The notes under the pieces were generated by a model. It worked only from the letters and a program-made list of their open reading frames with translations. It was not told where the DNA came from and ran no database searches. 64,000 bases of DNA from Candidatus Latescibacterota bacterium (GTDB lineage Bacteria > Latescibacterota > UBA2968 > UBA8231), in contig JAJDYK010000164.1 of assembly GCA_022825185.1 (NCBI GenBank), positions 1-64,000 on the forward strand, read 5' to 3'. The stretch's first letter is position 1, and the number at the start of each line of letters is the position of its first letter. Shown piece after piece: positions 24,345 to 32,946 of this stretch. Made by a program: the position numbers and the translations under genes.

Positions 24345-25844
24345 TCAGCGTTCAACTCCCTCGCCCATCTGCGCCGTGGCGATCAGCTCTTCCCCCTTCG
24401 TCTCCCCAAAGCCGACATTGTACTCCATGTTGAAGAGCAGCCGGTCTGCGGCAAAGCGGAAAGTCAGCAGAGGGCGGAAGGGCGTCTCGTAGAAGCAGAG
24501 CCTCGCGTTGTAGGTGCCGTCCGCGCTCCATGCGCCGCTGGCGGCGACCGGTTGAGAATGGTCACTGGCGAATGAGGTGCTGCCCTCCACCCAGGCCCCG
24601 TGGCCGATGCGGATCGGATGCTCGACGCCAGACGCGTCCTCGACGGTCATCAGCGTTTCCTCCTCGCCGAAAGCAAAGGTGACCGCCCGCAGGTTGCGCT
24701 CGTTGGACGCAAACACAAACCTACGCCCCGAATGTTTGCCAGCCAGCGCGGAGGTGGGCAACCCTTCTTGCGGCGCGAGGGACAGGCCCCTTAACCGCTC
24801 GGCCAGCGGGCCATTATCGACCGGTGGCAGGGCTTCATGCTCCATCGCCGGCAGCAGGTGATCCCAGACCAGATCGAGCACCTGCTGCATGTCGCTCACG
24901 CCAGCGGTGATGGCCACCACCGCGTCCTGGTCGGGCATGACGATGCAGTACTGGCCGAAGGCACCGTCGCCCCGGTAGGCATTGTACCGACAGCGCCAGA
25001 ACTGGTAGCCGTACCCCTGGTCCCAGTCGCTGTTGGGGTCGCTGCCGTTCGCGGTCTGCAGGGCGGTGGCCTCCGCTACCCACCACTCCGGGAGCAGCCG
25101 CTGGCCATCCCACATCCCCCGCTGTAGCAGCAACTGGCCGAAGCGGGCGATATCCTCAGTGCGAATTCTCAGTCCCCAGCCGCCGACGTTGTAGCCCTCG
25201 TCATCGCTCTGCCAAGTGGCACCCTCGATCCCCAGGGGCGCGAAGAGCCGCGGTGTCAGGTAGTCGATCAGGGTCCCGCCCGTCAGCCGCTGAACCATCA
25301 AGCCGGCCATGTAGGTGGCTCCCGTGTTGTACACGAAGTGGGTCCCGGGCTTGAGGCCCACCGGCACGGCGAGAAAGGACTCAGCCCAGGTATCCCGCTC
25401 AGTTGACCAGAAGGCGTCGGCCTGCTCCTTCAGATGACCAGTGTTCATGCGCAGCAAATCCCGCACGCGCATGGCCGCAAGGTTTTCGTCCGGCTCGGCA
25501 GGGGCTTCCTCGGGAAAGTGGTCGAGGACCAGGTCGTCGAGGCTCATCAACCCTTCCTCGACCGCCAGACCCACCGCTGTGGAGGTGAAACTCTTGCTCA
25601 GCGAGTAGAGGCGATGGGGGCTGGCGGGGTTGTAGGGGTACCACCAGCCCTCGGCCACCACTTTCCCTCCGCGCAGCAGCATGAAGCTGTGCAGAGCATC
25701 AATCGAATCCTCGGCCGCATCGACGAAGCCGAGAATGGCCCGACTGGAGATGCCCTGAGCCTCGGGGGTGCTGCGCTCAAGGGCGGTGGCTGGCTGGTTG
25801 GCGTAAAGCATCAGCATAAACAGCAGGAGAACGGCGCGAAACAT
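24345..25844 (-). CDS. Secreted serine hydrolase, beta-lactamase (class C) family
   Basis: Probable periplasmic or secreted esterase/peptidase of 499 aa. An N-terminal signal peptide spans about residues 1-22 ('MFRAVLLLFMLMLYANQPATA'-type core, cut after an Ala). The nucleophile motif SxxK is S81-L-S-K84 in 'YSLSKSF'. The second motif reads Y-N-T ('VYNTGATY') instead of the commoner Y-S-N. The C-terminal ~120 residues are an extra beta-rich domain. I moved the start from 25922 to the ATG at 25844, which gives a clean signal peptide and an AGGAC upstream. It lies in a cluster of PhyH and Gfo/Idh/MocA genes. Substrate unknown. Confidence 0.85.
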   Translation of the reverse strand: MFRAVLLLFMLMLYANQPATALERSTPEAQGISSRAILGFVDAAEDSIDALHSFMLLRGGKVVAEGWWYPYNPASPHRLYSLSKSFTSTAVGLAVEEGLMSLDDLVLDHFPEEAPAEPDENLAAMRVRDLLRMNTGHLKEQADAFWSTERDTWAESFLAVPVGLKPGTHFVYNTGATYMAGLMVQRLTGGTLIDYLTPRLFAPLGIEGATWQSDDEGYNVGGWGLRIRTEDIARFGQLLLQRGMWDGQRLLPEWWVAEATALQTANGSDPNSDWDQGYGYQFWRCRYNAYRGDGAFGQYCIVMPDQDAVVAITAGVSDMQQVLDLVWDHLLPAMEHEALPPVDNGPLAERLRGLSLAPQEGLPTSALAGKHSGRRFVFASNERNLRAVTFAFGEEETLMTVEDASGVEHPIRIGHGAWVEGSTSFASDHSQPVAASGAWSADGTYNARLCFYETPFRPLLTFRFAADRLLFNMEYNVGFGETKGEELIATAQMGEGVER

Positions 25845-25951
25845 AAGCGAAGTCCTAAGAAAGAGTTGGTGGTCTATAGAAAATGGATAGGAATTAAAAA
25901 CAGGCATTTGAACCTTGGTCAACCCCTATGGGAGAGCGGGCGGATCTAACC

Positions 25952-26779
25952 TCAGCCGTAGGCCCCTTTCTCGTGGCGGCCTAGCAAGCGCTGCAGACGC
26001 GGCGAGGCACCCTCCATCACGTGCGGCGGCATGCGATAGTCGATAAAGGGATAGAAGCGCTGGGAGATAAAGCGCTTGCTGTACGTGACACCGGCCATAA
26101 AGCGCGTGCGGTCCGAGGCATTGGGAGCCCCCCGGTGCCAGATCTGGTTGTTGAACATATAAGCGTCGCCAGCCCGGGCAAACAAAGAGACTGGTCCAGT
26201 CCCGCAAAAGGTGGGCTTGTCTTGCTCGGCGGGCCCGCGACCGGCGCGGTGACTGCCGGGCACGACTTGCGTGGGGCCGTATTCAATGCTTTCGACATCG
26301 CTGACCGGGGTGAAAATTTGCAGCACAAAGCAGGGCATGGTAATGCGCGGGTCGTGCTGTTCCACCGCATCGGGCAGGGGAAAGTGTATCAAGTCGTCGA
26401 GGTGCCAGCCGCCGGGACCGTCGGGCACTTTGCTGGAGTCGGGTTCGGTGTACAGGGCGTTTTGCGACATGAGGTGGCAGTTGTCGCCCAGAATGGCTTC
26501 GGCCAAGCTGGCAAACGGCTCGCGAACTACCAAGTCGCGGAATGCCTCACTATATTCGAACATGCGCATGAGGCTGATGCCGCGGATGTGGTCGCCTGCT
26601 TCGTCGTTCAGGATGCGAGGGTCTGCGACTTTGCGCGCCATGGCCTCGCGCAGGGCCTCGACCTCGCCGGCTGCGAGGACGGGCCCCAAGTGACAGTAGC
26701 CGTCGCGGTTGAATTGCTCAATGATGCGCTGGGTTTCTTCCGGCGAGTATGGCTGGCCTGCTGCAATGGAACTAGACAT
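25952..26779 (-). CDS. Phytanoyl-CoA dioxygenase family protein (275 aa)
   Basis: Predicted Fe(II)/2-oxoglutarate oxygenase. H126-x-D128 ('GWHLDDL') and H215 ('WHRGAPN') are the metal ligands and an Arg at 224/226 should bind 2-oxoglutarate; 'TQVVPGSHRAG' is the conserved strand. The open frame reaches 26953, but the first 58 residues look non-coding and the ATG at 26779 ('MSSSIAAGQPYSPEE') matches the family opening. It is divergent from the secreted BNR-like protein gene with a 124-bp intergenic region. Confidence 0.88.
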   Translation of the reverse strand: MSSSIAAGQPYSPEETQRIIEQFNRDGYCHLGPVLAAGEVEALREAMARKVADPRILNDEAGDHIRGISLMRMFEYSEAFRDLVVREPFASLAEAILGDNCHLMSQNALYTEPDSSKVPDGPGGWHLDDLIHFPLPDAVEQHDPRITMPCFVLQIFTPVSDVESIEYGPTQVVPGSHRAGRGPAEQDKPTFCGTGPVSLFARAGDAYMFNNQIWHRGAPNASDRTRFMAGVTYSKRFISQRFYPFIDYRMPPHVMEGASPRLQRLLGRHEKGAYG

Positions 26780-26903
26780 GAGATTTAGCTGGTCAAGAAG
26801 GTGGACAGGTCGGCTGCAAAATAGGGCACGGCCTTGCCAACGCCAAATCAACCCAAGGCTAGGGCCGAGTTTTGCGTCAAATGCCGCTGTAAAGGAGGCT
26901 CCT

Positions 26904-28415
26904 ATGAAAGGACGAGTCGCATGGCTATTAGCCGTCATCTGCCTAACGGGCAATGTCGCCGGGGTCTCGGGACAAGAAATCGACGTGCACCTATCTAAAA
27001 TCGACTCGGGAGTGGCTTGGGTTAGTTCTTACTGGGGCTACAACGCCCCCAAACTGGTGTACGATGGCGAGAGCTATTACACGGTTGCCCTGTGGGGACC
27101 GGAGCAAGCCACCGCACAGGGGGCGCTCTACCAATTGCGCGACGGGCAGTGGCACCGAGGCTACGAGTGGGACGGCTTGAACTACCAGCCGGGCATGGTA
27201 TTACTCGACGAGCAACGGCGGCTGCTCCTGATCTATCCAAAGATCAACCAAAAGCCGGTCATTCTGCGGGCCACAGCACCGGGGCAGATCGACCAGTTTG
27301 AGCAACTCGAAGTGCCGGACGCCATTGGCAAGGCCGGGTACATGGGCGCTGGCATTTACGACGAGCGCCTAGTCATCGGTTATATCGGCGATCCGGCGAC
27401 CTATACCTTCAAGACGGCCACGCTCGATTTGCGCACCGGCACTTGGGACGGCCCCTACGTCCTCGCGCCCGCGCAAAGGACACAGGTGCCGTGGACGACT
27501 TGGCTCTACCCGGTCATTCAGCCAGATGAGACGGGTTATCACTTGCTAGTAAGCAATCAGCCCGACCCCAGAGCGCTCTACAACCGCATCCTCTACATGC
27601 ACTTGCCCTACGGCGACCCCGGTCCGGTCGCGCCCGAGGTCGTGGTCGAGATCGCGCCCGAAGGCGATTTTATCGCTTTCGGCGAAGCCATGTGGCGCGA
27701 CCCAGATGGCTACATGTACATCACCGGCCAGTACCAATCCCCCGGCCAAGCCAATCAACTGTTCGTCTTTGTCCGCGACCCGCATACGGGCGCGTGGACC
27801 CGCCAAGCGCTGAGCAATGCGCAGGTGGCTGCGGCCTATCAAAGACCCGGTGGAAACCGTGCCGTGTGGGTAGCCAGCACGTACGGGGCCGACTTGCGGC
27901 TCTATCGATCAGACGATCGCGGAGGTAGCTGGCAGGAGGAGCCGCTGGTCGATTTGGCCAACTACGGCCTAGTCTCCAGTTTCTTCCTCCACGGCATTTC
28001 CCCGGCCAGCGGCAGCCTGATGCCGAGCGTACCCACTGCGGTATTCAGCGCCGGGCCTCATCCCAACTACGAGTTGTGGTTCGTCCAGTTCGACATTGCC
28101 GAGTTGGCAATGGCTACCGCAATAGAGGAGGTAGAATCGCTGGACGCGACCGGTGTACCGATTCTGGTCGCCAATGCACCCAATCCCTTCAACAATTCAA
28201 CCCAGATACGCTTTTGGCTGCCCGCGGCGGGGCCAGTCGATCTAGCGGTGTACAATCTCCAAGGCCAGCACATCGGACAGATAAGCAAGGGCCACCGGGA
28301 GGCCGGCTGGCATACCATTACTTGGACAGCCGGCGATCTAGCGACCGGGGTGTACCTGTATCGCTTGCAGGCCGGTGGAGCGGAGGTCGCGCGCAAGTTG
28401 GCAGTGATCCGTTAG
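26904..28415 (+). CDS. Secreted BNR-like protein with C-terminal FlgD/Por-type sorting domain
   Basis: A 503 aa exported protein. A signal peptide covers residues 1-23 ('MKGRVAWLLAVICLTGNVAG'). The body is a beta-propeller-like region with BNR-type features ('LYRSDDRGGSWQEE'). The last ~85 residues are the FlgD-like/type A C-terminal domain: 'NAPNPFNNSTQIRFWLP', 'VYNLQGQ', and 'GVYLYRLQAGG' near the end. Such domains target proteins to the cell surface in FCB bacteria with a Por system (family knowledge); no Por genes are in this window. The start is the ATG at 26904 with AAAGGAGG upstream, not the longer frame from 26709. Confidence 0.83.
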   Translation: MKGRVAWLLAVICLTGNVAGVSGQEIDVHLSKIDSGVAWVSSYWGYNAPKLVYDGESYYTVALWGPEQATAQGALYQLRDGQWHRGYEWDGLNYQPGMVLLDEQRRLLLIYPKINQKPVILRATAPGQIDQFEQLEVPDAIGKAGYMGAGIYDERLVIGYIGDPATYTFKTATLDLRTGTWDGPYVLAPAQRTQVPWTTWLYPVIQPDETGYHLLVSNQPDPRALYNRILYMHLPYGDPGPVAPEVVVEIAPEGDFIAFGEAMWRDPDGYMYITGQYQSPGQANQLFVFVRDPHTGAWTRQALSNAQVAAAYQRPGGNRAVWVASTYGADLRLYRSDDRGGSWQEEPLVDLANYGLVSSFFLHGISPASGSLMPSVPTAVFSAGPHPNYELWFVQFDIAELAMATAIEEVESLDATGVPILVANAPNPFNNSTQIRFWLPAAGPVDLAVYNLQGQHIGQISKGHREAGWHTITWTAGDLATGVYLYRLQAGGAEVARKLAVIR

Positions 28416-28490
28416 CGCGACCGGACCGCTCCTGCGGACTATTGCGACCAGATGTAGCCTCTGCAGATCCATCTCCACTGGACATTCTCC

Positions 28491-28523
28491 TTGCGTCTCA
28501 ATTAGATGTTACTACAATAGTAA
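28491..28523 (+). promoter_or_regulatory. Promoter and operator of the AbrB-Doc module
   Basis: TTGCGT (28491-28496) and TACAAT (28513-28518) are spaced by 16 bases. A perfect inverted repeat TTACTA-caa-TAGTAA (28509-28523) covers the -10 box. An AGGAGG at 28531 then leads to the ATG at 28543. This arrangement suits autorepression by the AbrB-type antitoxin (inference). Confidence 0.5.
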
Positions 28524-28542
28524 TAACAACAGGAGGCATTTC

Positions 28543-28770
28543 ATGGTCGAACTCAAAGTCCGTAAACTCGGCAACTCGCTCGGCGTCGTCCTCCCCAAAG
28601 AGGTCGTCAACCGGCTGCGCACCAAAGACGGGGATCCTCTATTCCTGATTGAGGGGCCGGACGGCAGCTATCAGATGACGCCCTACGATCCCACCTTTGC
28701 CAAGAAGCTGGCAAAGGCCGAAGACATCATCGACCGCTATCGCAACACGCTCCACGTTCTGGCTCAGTGA
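28543..28770 (+). CDS. AbrB/MazE/SpoVT-type antitoxin
   Basis: A 75 aa DNA-binding antitoxin. The swapped-hairpin AbrB fold is recognisable from 'KVRKLGNSLGVVLPKEVVNRL' split around residue 8-26, with the usual 'GD' turn following. The C-terminal ~30 residues are helical and would wrap the toxin. A strong ribosome site precedes the ATG, and the gene overlaps the doc gene by GTGA. Classical Doc toxins are paired with Phd antitoxins; the AbrB pairing is a known variant. Confidence 0.88.
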   Translation: MVELKVRKLGNSLGVVLPKEVVNRLRTKDGDPLFLIEGPDGSYQMTPYDPTFAKKLAKAEDIIDRYRNTLHVLAQ

Positions 28771-29168
28771 CGGAACCGGTTTGGATTGACGCACGCGACG
28801 CGCTGATGCTGCACGACCGGTTGCTCGCGCTGCACGGCGGCGCAGCCGGGGTGCGCGACGACGGCTTGTTGCAATCGGCTCTGGCCCGGCCTCAGCAACA
28901 CTACGCCTATGCGGATACGCCCGATCTCATCGAAATGGCGACCGCCTATACAGCGGGCATCGTGCGCAACCATCCTTTCGTCGATGGCAACAAGCGCACC
29001 GGCTTTGTAGTCGGAATCCTGTTTTTGGAGTTGAATGGCTATCGCTTCACCGCCACTCAAGAAAGCGCGGCTCAAGCCGTCATCGCGCTGGCGGCCGGGA
29101 CACTTGATGAAGCGGGCTACACGTCTTTCCTGCGTGAGAACACCGAAGCGACGGGCGAAGGGCAATGA
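28767..29168 (+). CDS. doc: Death-on-curing (Doc) family toxin
   Basis: A 133 aa Fic-fold toxin. Doc of phage P1 phosphorylates and inactivates elongation factor Tu; the same reaction is expected here. The active-site motif is intact as 'HPFVDGNKR' at 69-77, with H69 and the Lys/Arg pair that distinguish Doc from AMPylating Fic proteins. The start is GTG at 28767, overlapping the antitoxin stop. Unlike the large Fic protein at 4755 it has no inhibitory helix of its own and depends on the antitoxin. Confidence 0.9.
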   Translation: MTEPVWIDARDALMLHDRLLALHGGAAGVRDDGLLQSALARPQQHYAYADTPDLIEMATAYTAGIVRNHPFVDGNKRTGFVVGILFLELNGYRFTATQESAAQAVIALAAGTLDEAGYTSFLRENTEATGEGQ

Positions 29169-29300
29169 GCAGCGCATCCACCGCTTAAATGCAGCCTATT
29201 GCGCCACCTCTCCGCCCACTATATCTTGCCCTACCATGAATTTACGCCTCAGCATCGTCGCCCAGAGCTTTTTGCCCCTCTGTAAAGCGCATCTCCTCGC

Positions 29301-30755
29301 ATGAACAAAGTAGAAATCCCGCCGCCCGAAGGCGTCTTCGCCCAGCCTTGGTCGCTAAAGAAACTCTTCGGTATGCTCGCCGTCTTCGGCCCGGCGGCCA
29401 TCGTCGCCTCAGTCGCCATCGGGGCCGGTGAGACCATCGTCGTGGTGCGGGCCGGTGCTTGGGCAGGCTATGGCTTGTTGTGGATGGTCTTGCTCAGTTG
29501 CTTGGTCAAGGGCGTCTTCTTCACCTACCTGATCGGCCGCTACACAGCCGTCAGCGGCGAGTTGATCGGCCACCGCCTCGTGCGCCTGCCCGGGCCGCGC
29601 GGCTGGCTGCTGTTGACCATCTTGCTCTTTGAAATGATCGGCGCGCCCCTAGCTTGGGTACCCGTCTCCAAACCCTGCGGCGACCTCTTTCACTTCTTGC
29701 TGCGCGACATGCTGCCCGCTGGCGAGGAAGAAGTCTTCTGGGAAAACGCCATAACCTCGGCCTTTATTGCCTTGGCGCTGTTCTTTGGCATCCGCCTGTC
29801 CTTTGAACGCCTCGAAAAGCAACAGCTCCTCATCTGCGGGATCCTAGTCACGGGCACCATCGCCGGCACCCTCATCGTGCGTCCAGACTTTATCGCAGCG
29901 CTTGTCGGGACCTTCCGCTTTGGCGACCTACCGCCCTTCCCAGAGTGGGCACCCGAGGACACCGTCGCGCATCCGCTGCTGACATTGGGCACCACCTTTG
30001 GCTACGTCGGCGGCTCGGTCATTGGCTACATCGCCTACGCCAACTGGGTCGGCCTACACAAGTGGGGGCTGACCGGCCATCAAGACATCGAGGCCATCCG
30101 CGACCGCGCCGGCCGCAGCGAGAGCATCGACTACCTACCCGACGATCCCCAGCAAATCCACCACCTGCGGCAACGCGTGGCACCGCTGCGCTGGGACGTG
30201 GGGCTGGGAGCGCTGGTCCTCTTCATCGTCACTGGGGCCTTTATGATTTCCGGGGCGGCCGTGCTCTTCCCGCTCGAAACCCGCTTCGAGGGCTGGAACT
30301 TGCTGACGCATCAAGCCCACGTCTGGCGGCAGATTCATCCGAGTTTGGTGTGGATTTACTACGTCTGTATCCTCGCCGCGCTGTGGGGCACCCTGCAAGC
30401 CCTGCCCGAAATCTACGCCCGCGTGGCGCAAGAGTTTCTCGCCGCCCGCTGGCCCGACCGCACTTGGGAGTACCAGGCCATCAAGCGCGTCATCTGCCTC
30501 TACATCTTCGCCACCACCATGCTCATCGTCTGGAACAACATCCCCTTCGACATCCTGACCCAGATCGCCGGCTTCCTCATCGCCAATCTGGCCATTGCCA
30601 TAATGATGGTGGCAGCCATCTATCTCAACTTCAAGCTACCCGCCTCCTACCGCACCCGCGCCTGGGTCCTCATCGGCGCAATACTCTCGACCGTGGTCCT
30701 GATCGCCTCCTCCGCCGTCAGCGGTTGGGGACTGCTGGGAAAATTGGCGGGCTGA
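29301..30755 (+). CDS. Nramp-related divalent metal transporter
   Basis: Inner-membrane transporter of 484 aa with about eleven hydrophobic helices. The first helix region 'FGPAAIVASVAIGAGETIVV' resembles helix 1 of Nramp proteins, but the canonical D-P-G-N metal site is replaced by G-A-G-E. The metal-binding Met-containing helix 6 is also not the classical one. Relatives with such changes may carry other ions, for example Mg2+ in the Nramp-related Mg transporter group, so the ion should not be assumed. A long acidic loop lies near residues 215-225. Gene stands alone on its strand after the Doc module. Confidence 0.78.
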   Translation: MNKVEIPPPEGVFAQPWSLKKLFGMLAVFGPAAIVASVAIGAGETIVVVRAGAWAGYGLLWMVLLSCLVKGVFFTYLIGRYTAVSGELIGHRLVRLPGPRGWLLLTILLFEMIGAPLAWVPVSKPCGDLFHFLLRDMLPAGEEEVFWENAITSAFIALALFFGIRLSFERLEKQQLLICGILVTGTIAGTLIVRPDFIAALVGTFRFGDLPPFPEWAPEDTVAHPLLTLGTTFGYVGGSVIGYIAYANWVGLHKWGLTGHQDIEAIRDRAGRSESIDYLPDDPQQIHHLRQRVAPLRWDVGLGALVLFIVTGAFMISGAAVLFPLETRFEGWNLLTHQAHVWRQIHPSLVWIYYVCILAALWGTLQALPEIYARVAQEFLAARWPDRTWEYQAIKRVICLYIFATTMLIVWNNIPFDILTQIAGFLIANLAIAIMMVAAIYLNFKLPASYRTRAWVLIGAILSTVVLIASSAVSGWGLLGKLAG

Positions 30756-30794
30756 CAGGCGGCAGCGACACTGTTCATTCGCGCTTATCTCTCA

Positions 30795-31067
30795 ATGAAA
30801 ACCAAAATTAAGAAAAACTACCCATACCAAGCCGCCGGTCGGACGTGGTCTGTGCCAGAACTACGACTGGTCTCACTGCCCGATGGCACCGCCGCCATTT
30901 CTGAAGAGGAAATCCACCGGATTCACCGGGCGATCGCGAACGAAATCTGCGGCAACAACGCCAGTCTATCTATGGCAGAATTGGAATTCCTCTGTGACGT
31001 AACGGGTACCACCTTCTCGGATGTGACGGACTGGCTACAAATCCACCGCGTCAAGCTCGACAGCTAA
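30795..31067 (+). CDS. Hypothetical small protein, degenerate helix-turn-helix
   Basis: A 90 aa protein I do not recognise. The N-terminus is basic ('MKTKIKKNYPYQAAGRTW'). The second half has the spacing of a small XRE-like or MqsA-type domain ('LSMAELEFLCDVTGTTFSDVTDWLQI'), with Leu/Phe at core positions but without a clear recognition helix. It could be an antitoxin-like or regulatory protein. Its stop overlaps the end of the convergent Gfo/Idh/MocA gene by four bases. Codon use looks like that of its neighbours, so I take it as a real gene. Confidence 0.55.
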   Translation: MKTKIKKNYPYQAAGRTWSVPELRLVSLPDGTAAISEEEIHRIHRAIANEICGNNASLSMAELEFLCDVTGTTFSDVTDWLQIHRVKLDS

Positions 31068-32221
31068 CTCACACCCCGGCCCAAGCGGCAATCTTCGGCA
31101 GCGAGCCATTCCGCATACGGACGCGGCATAGGGCTAGGCAAGCCCATGCCGTGCTCCTCGCGCCAGCGCAAGAGCGGGTGCTCGCGTTCTGCTTGCGGCA
31201 AATCCACGCGCTGACCACGCGCGCCCGACTCGAAAATCCCCATCAAAATTTCCAGCACGTGGCGGCCAGCCTCGCCCGAGCACTCGTGCGCACGGCCCTC
31301 ATCGAGCGCCTGCACGTACTCATCGGCGAACTGGTAATCCTCCACAGCAGCCGGGCCCGCTGGGTCGTAGTGCTCGGGCACTATGGGGGCGAGCGGCTGC
31401 CACTCGGATTGGCCAGGGGCAAAGTGCGGCGTCGATAAAAACCACGGGGCACCGCTCTTCCAGTAGAGCCGCCCCTCGGTGCCGTAGATCTCGATCATAT
31501 AGGCCGTTGAATCCACCTTGGGAAAGCGGTGCTGCAAGAGAGTTCCCGAAATCCCACATTCAAAGGCGAGGGCCGCGGTCACGTGCTCGCCGGCGATGTA
31601 GCCCATGCCGCTCGGCGACGGCACCACATCCTCGGGAGTGATCGGACGACCATCGGTCAGAGCCACGGCTTGCACACTCCGCACCGGCCCAACCACGCCG
31701 AGCATGGCATTGAGCGAGTGCGTGGCGATATTCATCAGGCCGTAGCCGCCGTAGTAGCCCTTGCCGCTGCCCTGCACATAGCGCAAGTCGCCGATCCGGC
31801 CCTCGGCAATCGCCGCCTTGACCGCTTGCAGCGCGCCGCCGCTGCGCCCTTGGTGATGCACGGCCACTTGCACCCCTTGCTCCTCGGCTTTGGCCAACAC
31901 CGCGTCGGCCTCGATCAAGGTCGTGCAAATCGGCTTTTCAATGTCGATGTGAACTCCGTGCTCCAGCACCCGCATAGCGAGCGGATAGTGGAACTCAGTG
32001 CCCGTGGGAATGGCGACAATGTCTGGAGCCTCGGCCTCGATCATCCGGTCCAGATCGTCGTAACGAGCCGCAACCCCCAGCTCGTCGCCAAGTTCCGCCA
32101 GCCGCTCGGGCACGAGGTCGCACAATGCCACAACCTCAGTGCGGGGATGCTGATGATACGCGCGGCCCGCAGCCGTGCCTCGGCCGCGGCAGCCCAAAAT
32201 AGCGGCTCGGTATTGTTGCAT
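31064..32221 (-). CDS. Gfo/Idh/MocA family oxidoreductase (385 aa)
   Basis: NAD(P)-dependent oxidoreductase. The Rossmann entry is 'AAILGCRGRGTAAG', and E95-K96-P97 in 'IDIEKPI' carries the conserved Lys. The substrate domain has 'HHQGRSGGALQAVKAAIAEGRIG', here cited in parts, and 'ATHSLNAMLG' with the family His. The frame is open to 32314 but the ATG at 32221 has AAGGAGAT six bases upstream and matches the family start. It is the last gene of a minus-strand run after a YkgJ protein and a ceramidase-like gene. No signal peptide, unlike many FCB relatives. Confidence 0.88.
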   Translation of the reverse strand: MQQYRAAILGCRGRGTAAGRAYHQHPRTEVVALCDLVPERLAELGDELGVAARYDDLDRMIEAEAPDIVAIPTGTEFHYPLAMRVLEHGVHIDIEKPICTTLIEADAVLAKAEEQGVQVAVHHQGRSGGALQAVKAAIAEGRIGDLRYVQGSGKGYYGGYGLMNIATHSLNAMLGVVGPVRSVQAVALTDGRPITPEDVVPSPSGMGYIAGEHVTAALAFECGISGTLLQHRFPKVDSTAYMIEIYGTEGRLYWKSGAPWFLSTPHFAPGQSEWQPLAPIVPEHYDPAGPAAVEDYQFADEYVQALDEGRAHECSGEAGRHVLEILMGIFESGARGQRVDLPQAEREHPLLRWREEHGMGLPSPMPRPYAEWLAAEDCRLGRGVS

Positions 32222-32253
32222 GGTGCAATCTCCTTGCGACGCCAATGCTGGCG

Positions 32254-32928
32254 TTACTTTTGATCGATTAACTCGGCCTTTTTCCAATACGCAACAAAGT
32301 GCCGGCGCAGCCATGCCAGCGGCGCAAAGCGCAGCGCATTAAAGCCCCCCCAAGACCAGCGTACCGGCCACTCTTCCCGACCGGTGAGCCGTTGGAATAG
32401 CCGTTTGCGCTCCGCGACCGCCAGTTCCACCTCGGCACTGAGCCGCGCCAATTGATGATCGTACGTCCCCTCCATGAGCATGCGGGCGTGCCGCGCGACC
32501 TTTTCCGGCTCCAGCACCGCCACCCGCGGACACACCATACCAGCCTCGCGCCGCACAAAGGCGCGGATTTGCGCCGACGGCAAAGTGCCCTGATGCGCAA
32601 TAGCTTGCCGGGCAATCGAGACCGGATTCAGCGCCCCGTACGTGCGGCAGATCAGCGGGCGCACCGGATAGATAGTACAGCTATGGTCCTCACCGAGGAA
32701 GGGACAGCGGCGCGGCCGCTCCTCGGTAAAGTTCAGCAACTCCTGGCGACGCTGCGGGGAAAAGTGCTGCTCCACATAGGCGACGATGTGGACGTATTCG
32801 GCTCGGTAGAGCGGGAACATGGTGGCGTAATAGTTGTCGAACTCCTCGTCCGTGAGCCAGCAGCAATCGCCCGTACCCGCGCACCGCGTCGCCGGAACTT
32901 GATCGTAGAGTACTTCTAGCTCGCGCAT
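32254..32928 (-). CDS. YkgJ-type cysteine cluster protein
   Basis: A 224 aa protein with the CxxxxxCC...C...C metal-binding cluster of the YkgJ/UPF0153 family. The cysteines are in 'CAGTGDCCWL' near the N-terminus and in 'CPFLGEDHSCTIYPVRPLICRTYG' around residues 73-96, cited here in two stretches of one motif. The family is thought to bind zinc or an iron-sulphur cluster; no enzymatic role is established. It lies 18 bases after the ceramidase-like gene on the same strand and 32 bases before the Gfo/Idh/MocA gene. Confidence 0.85.
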   Translation of the reverse strand: MRELEVLYDQVPATRCAGTGDCCWLTDEEFDNYYATMFPLYRAEYVHIVAYVEQHFSPQRRQELLNFTEERPRRCPFLGEDHSCTIYPVRPLICRTYGALNPVSIARQAIAHQGTLPSAQIRAFVRREAGMVCPRVAVLEPEKVARHARMLMEGTYDHQLARLSAEVELAVAERKRLFQRLTGREEWPVRWSWGGFNALRFAPLAWLRRHFVAYWKKAELIDQK

Positions 32929-32946
32929 ACGTCCTCCCGTTATAAG

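Noticed and set aside
26709..26903. Longer N-terminus of the secreted BNR-like protein.
   Set aside because: The extra residues are the antisense of the PhyH gene; a strong AAAGGAGG and a signal peptide start at 26904.
28767..29168. AMPylating Fic enzyme for the 133 aa protein.
   Set aside because: The motif is HPFVDGNKR without the second G-x-x-R of Fic AMP-transferases, which fits Doc kinases.
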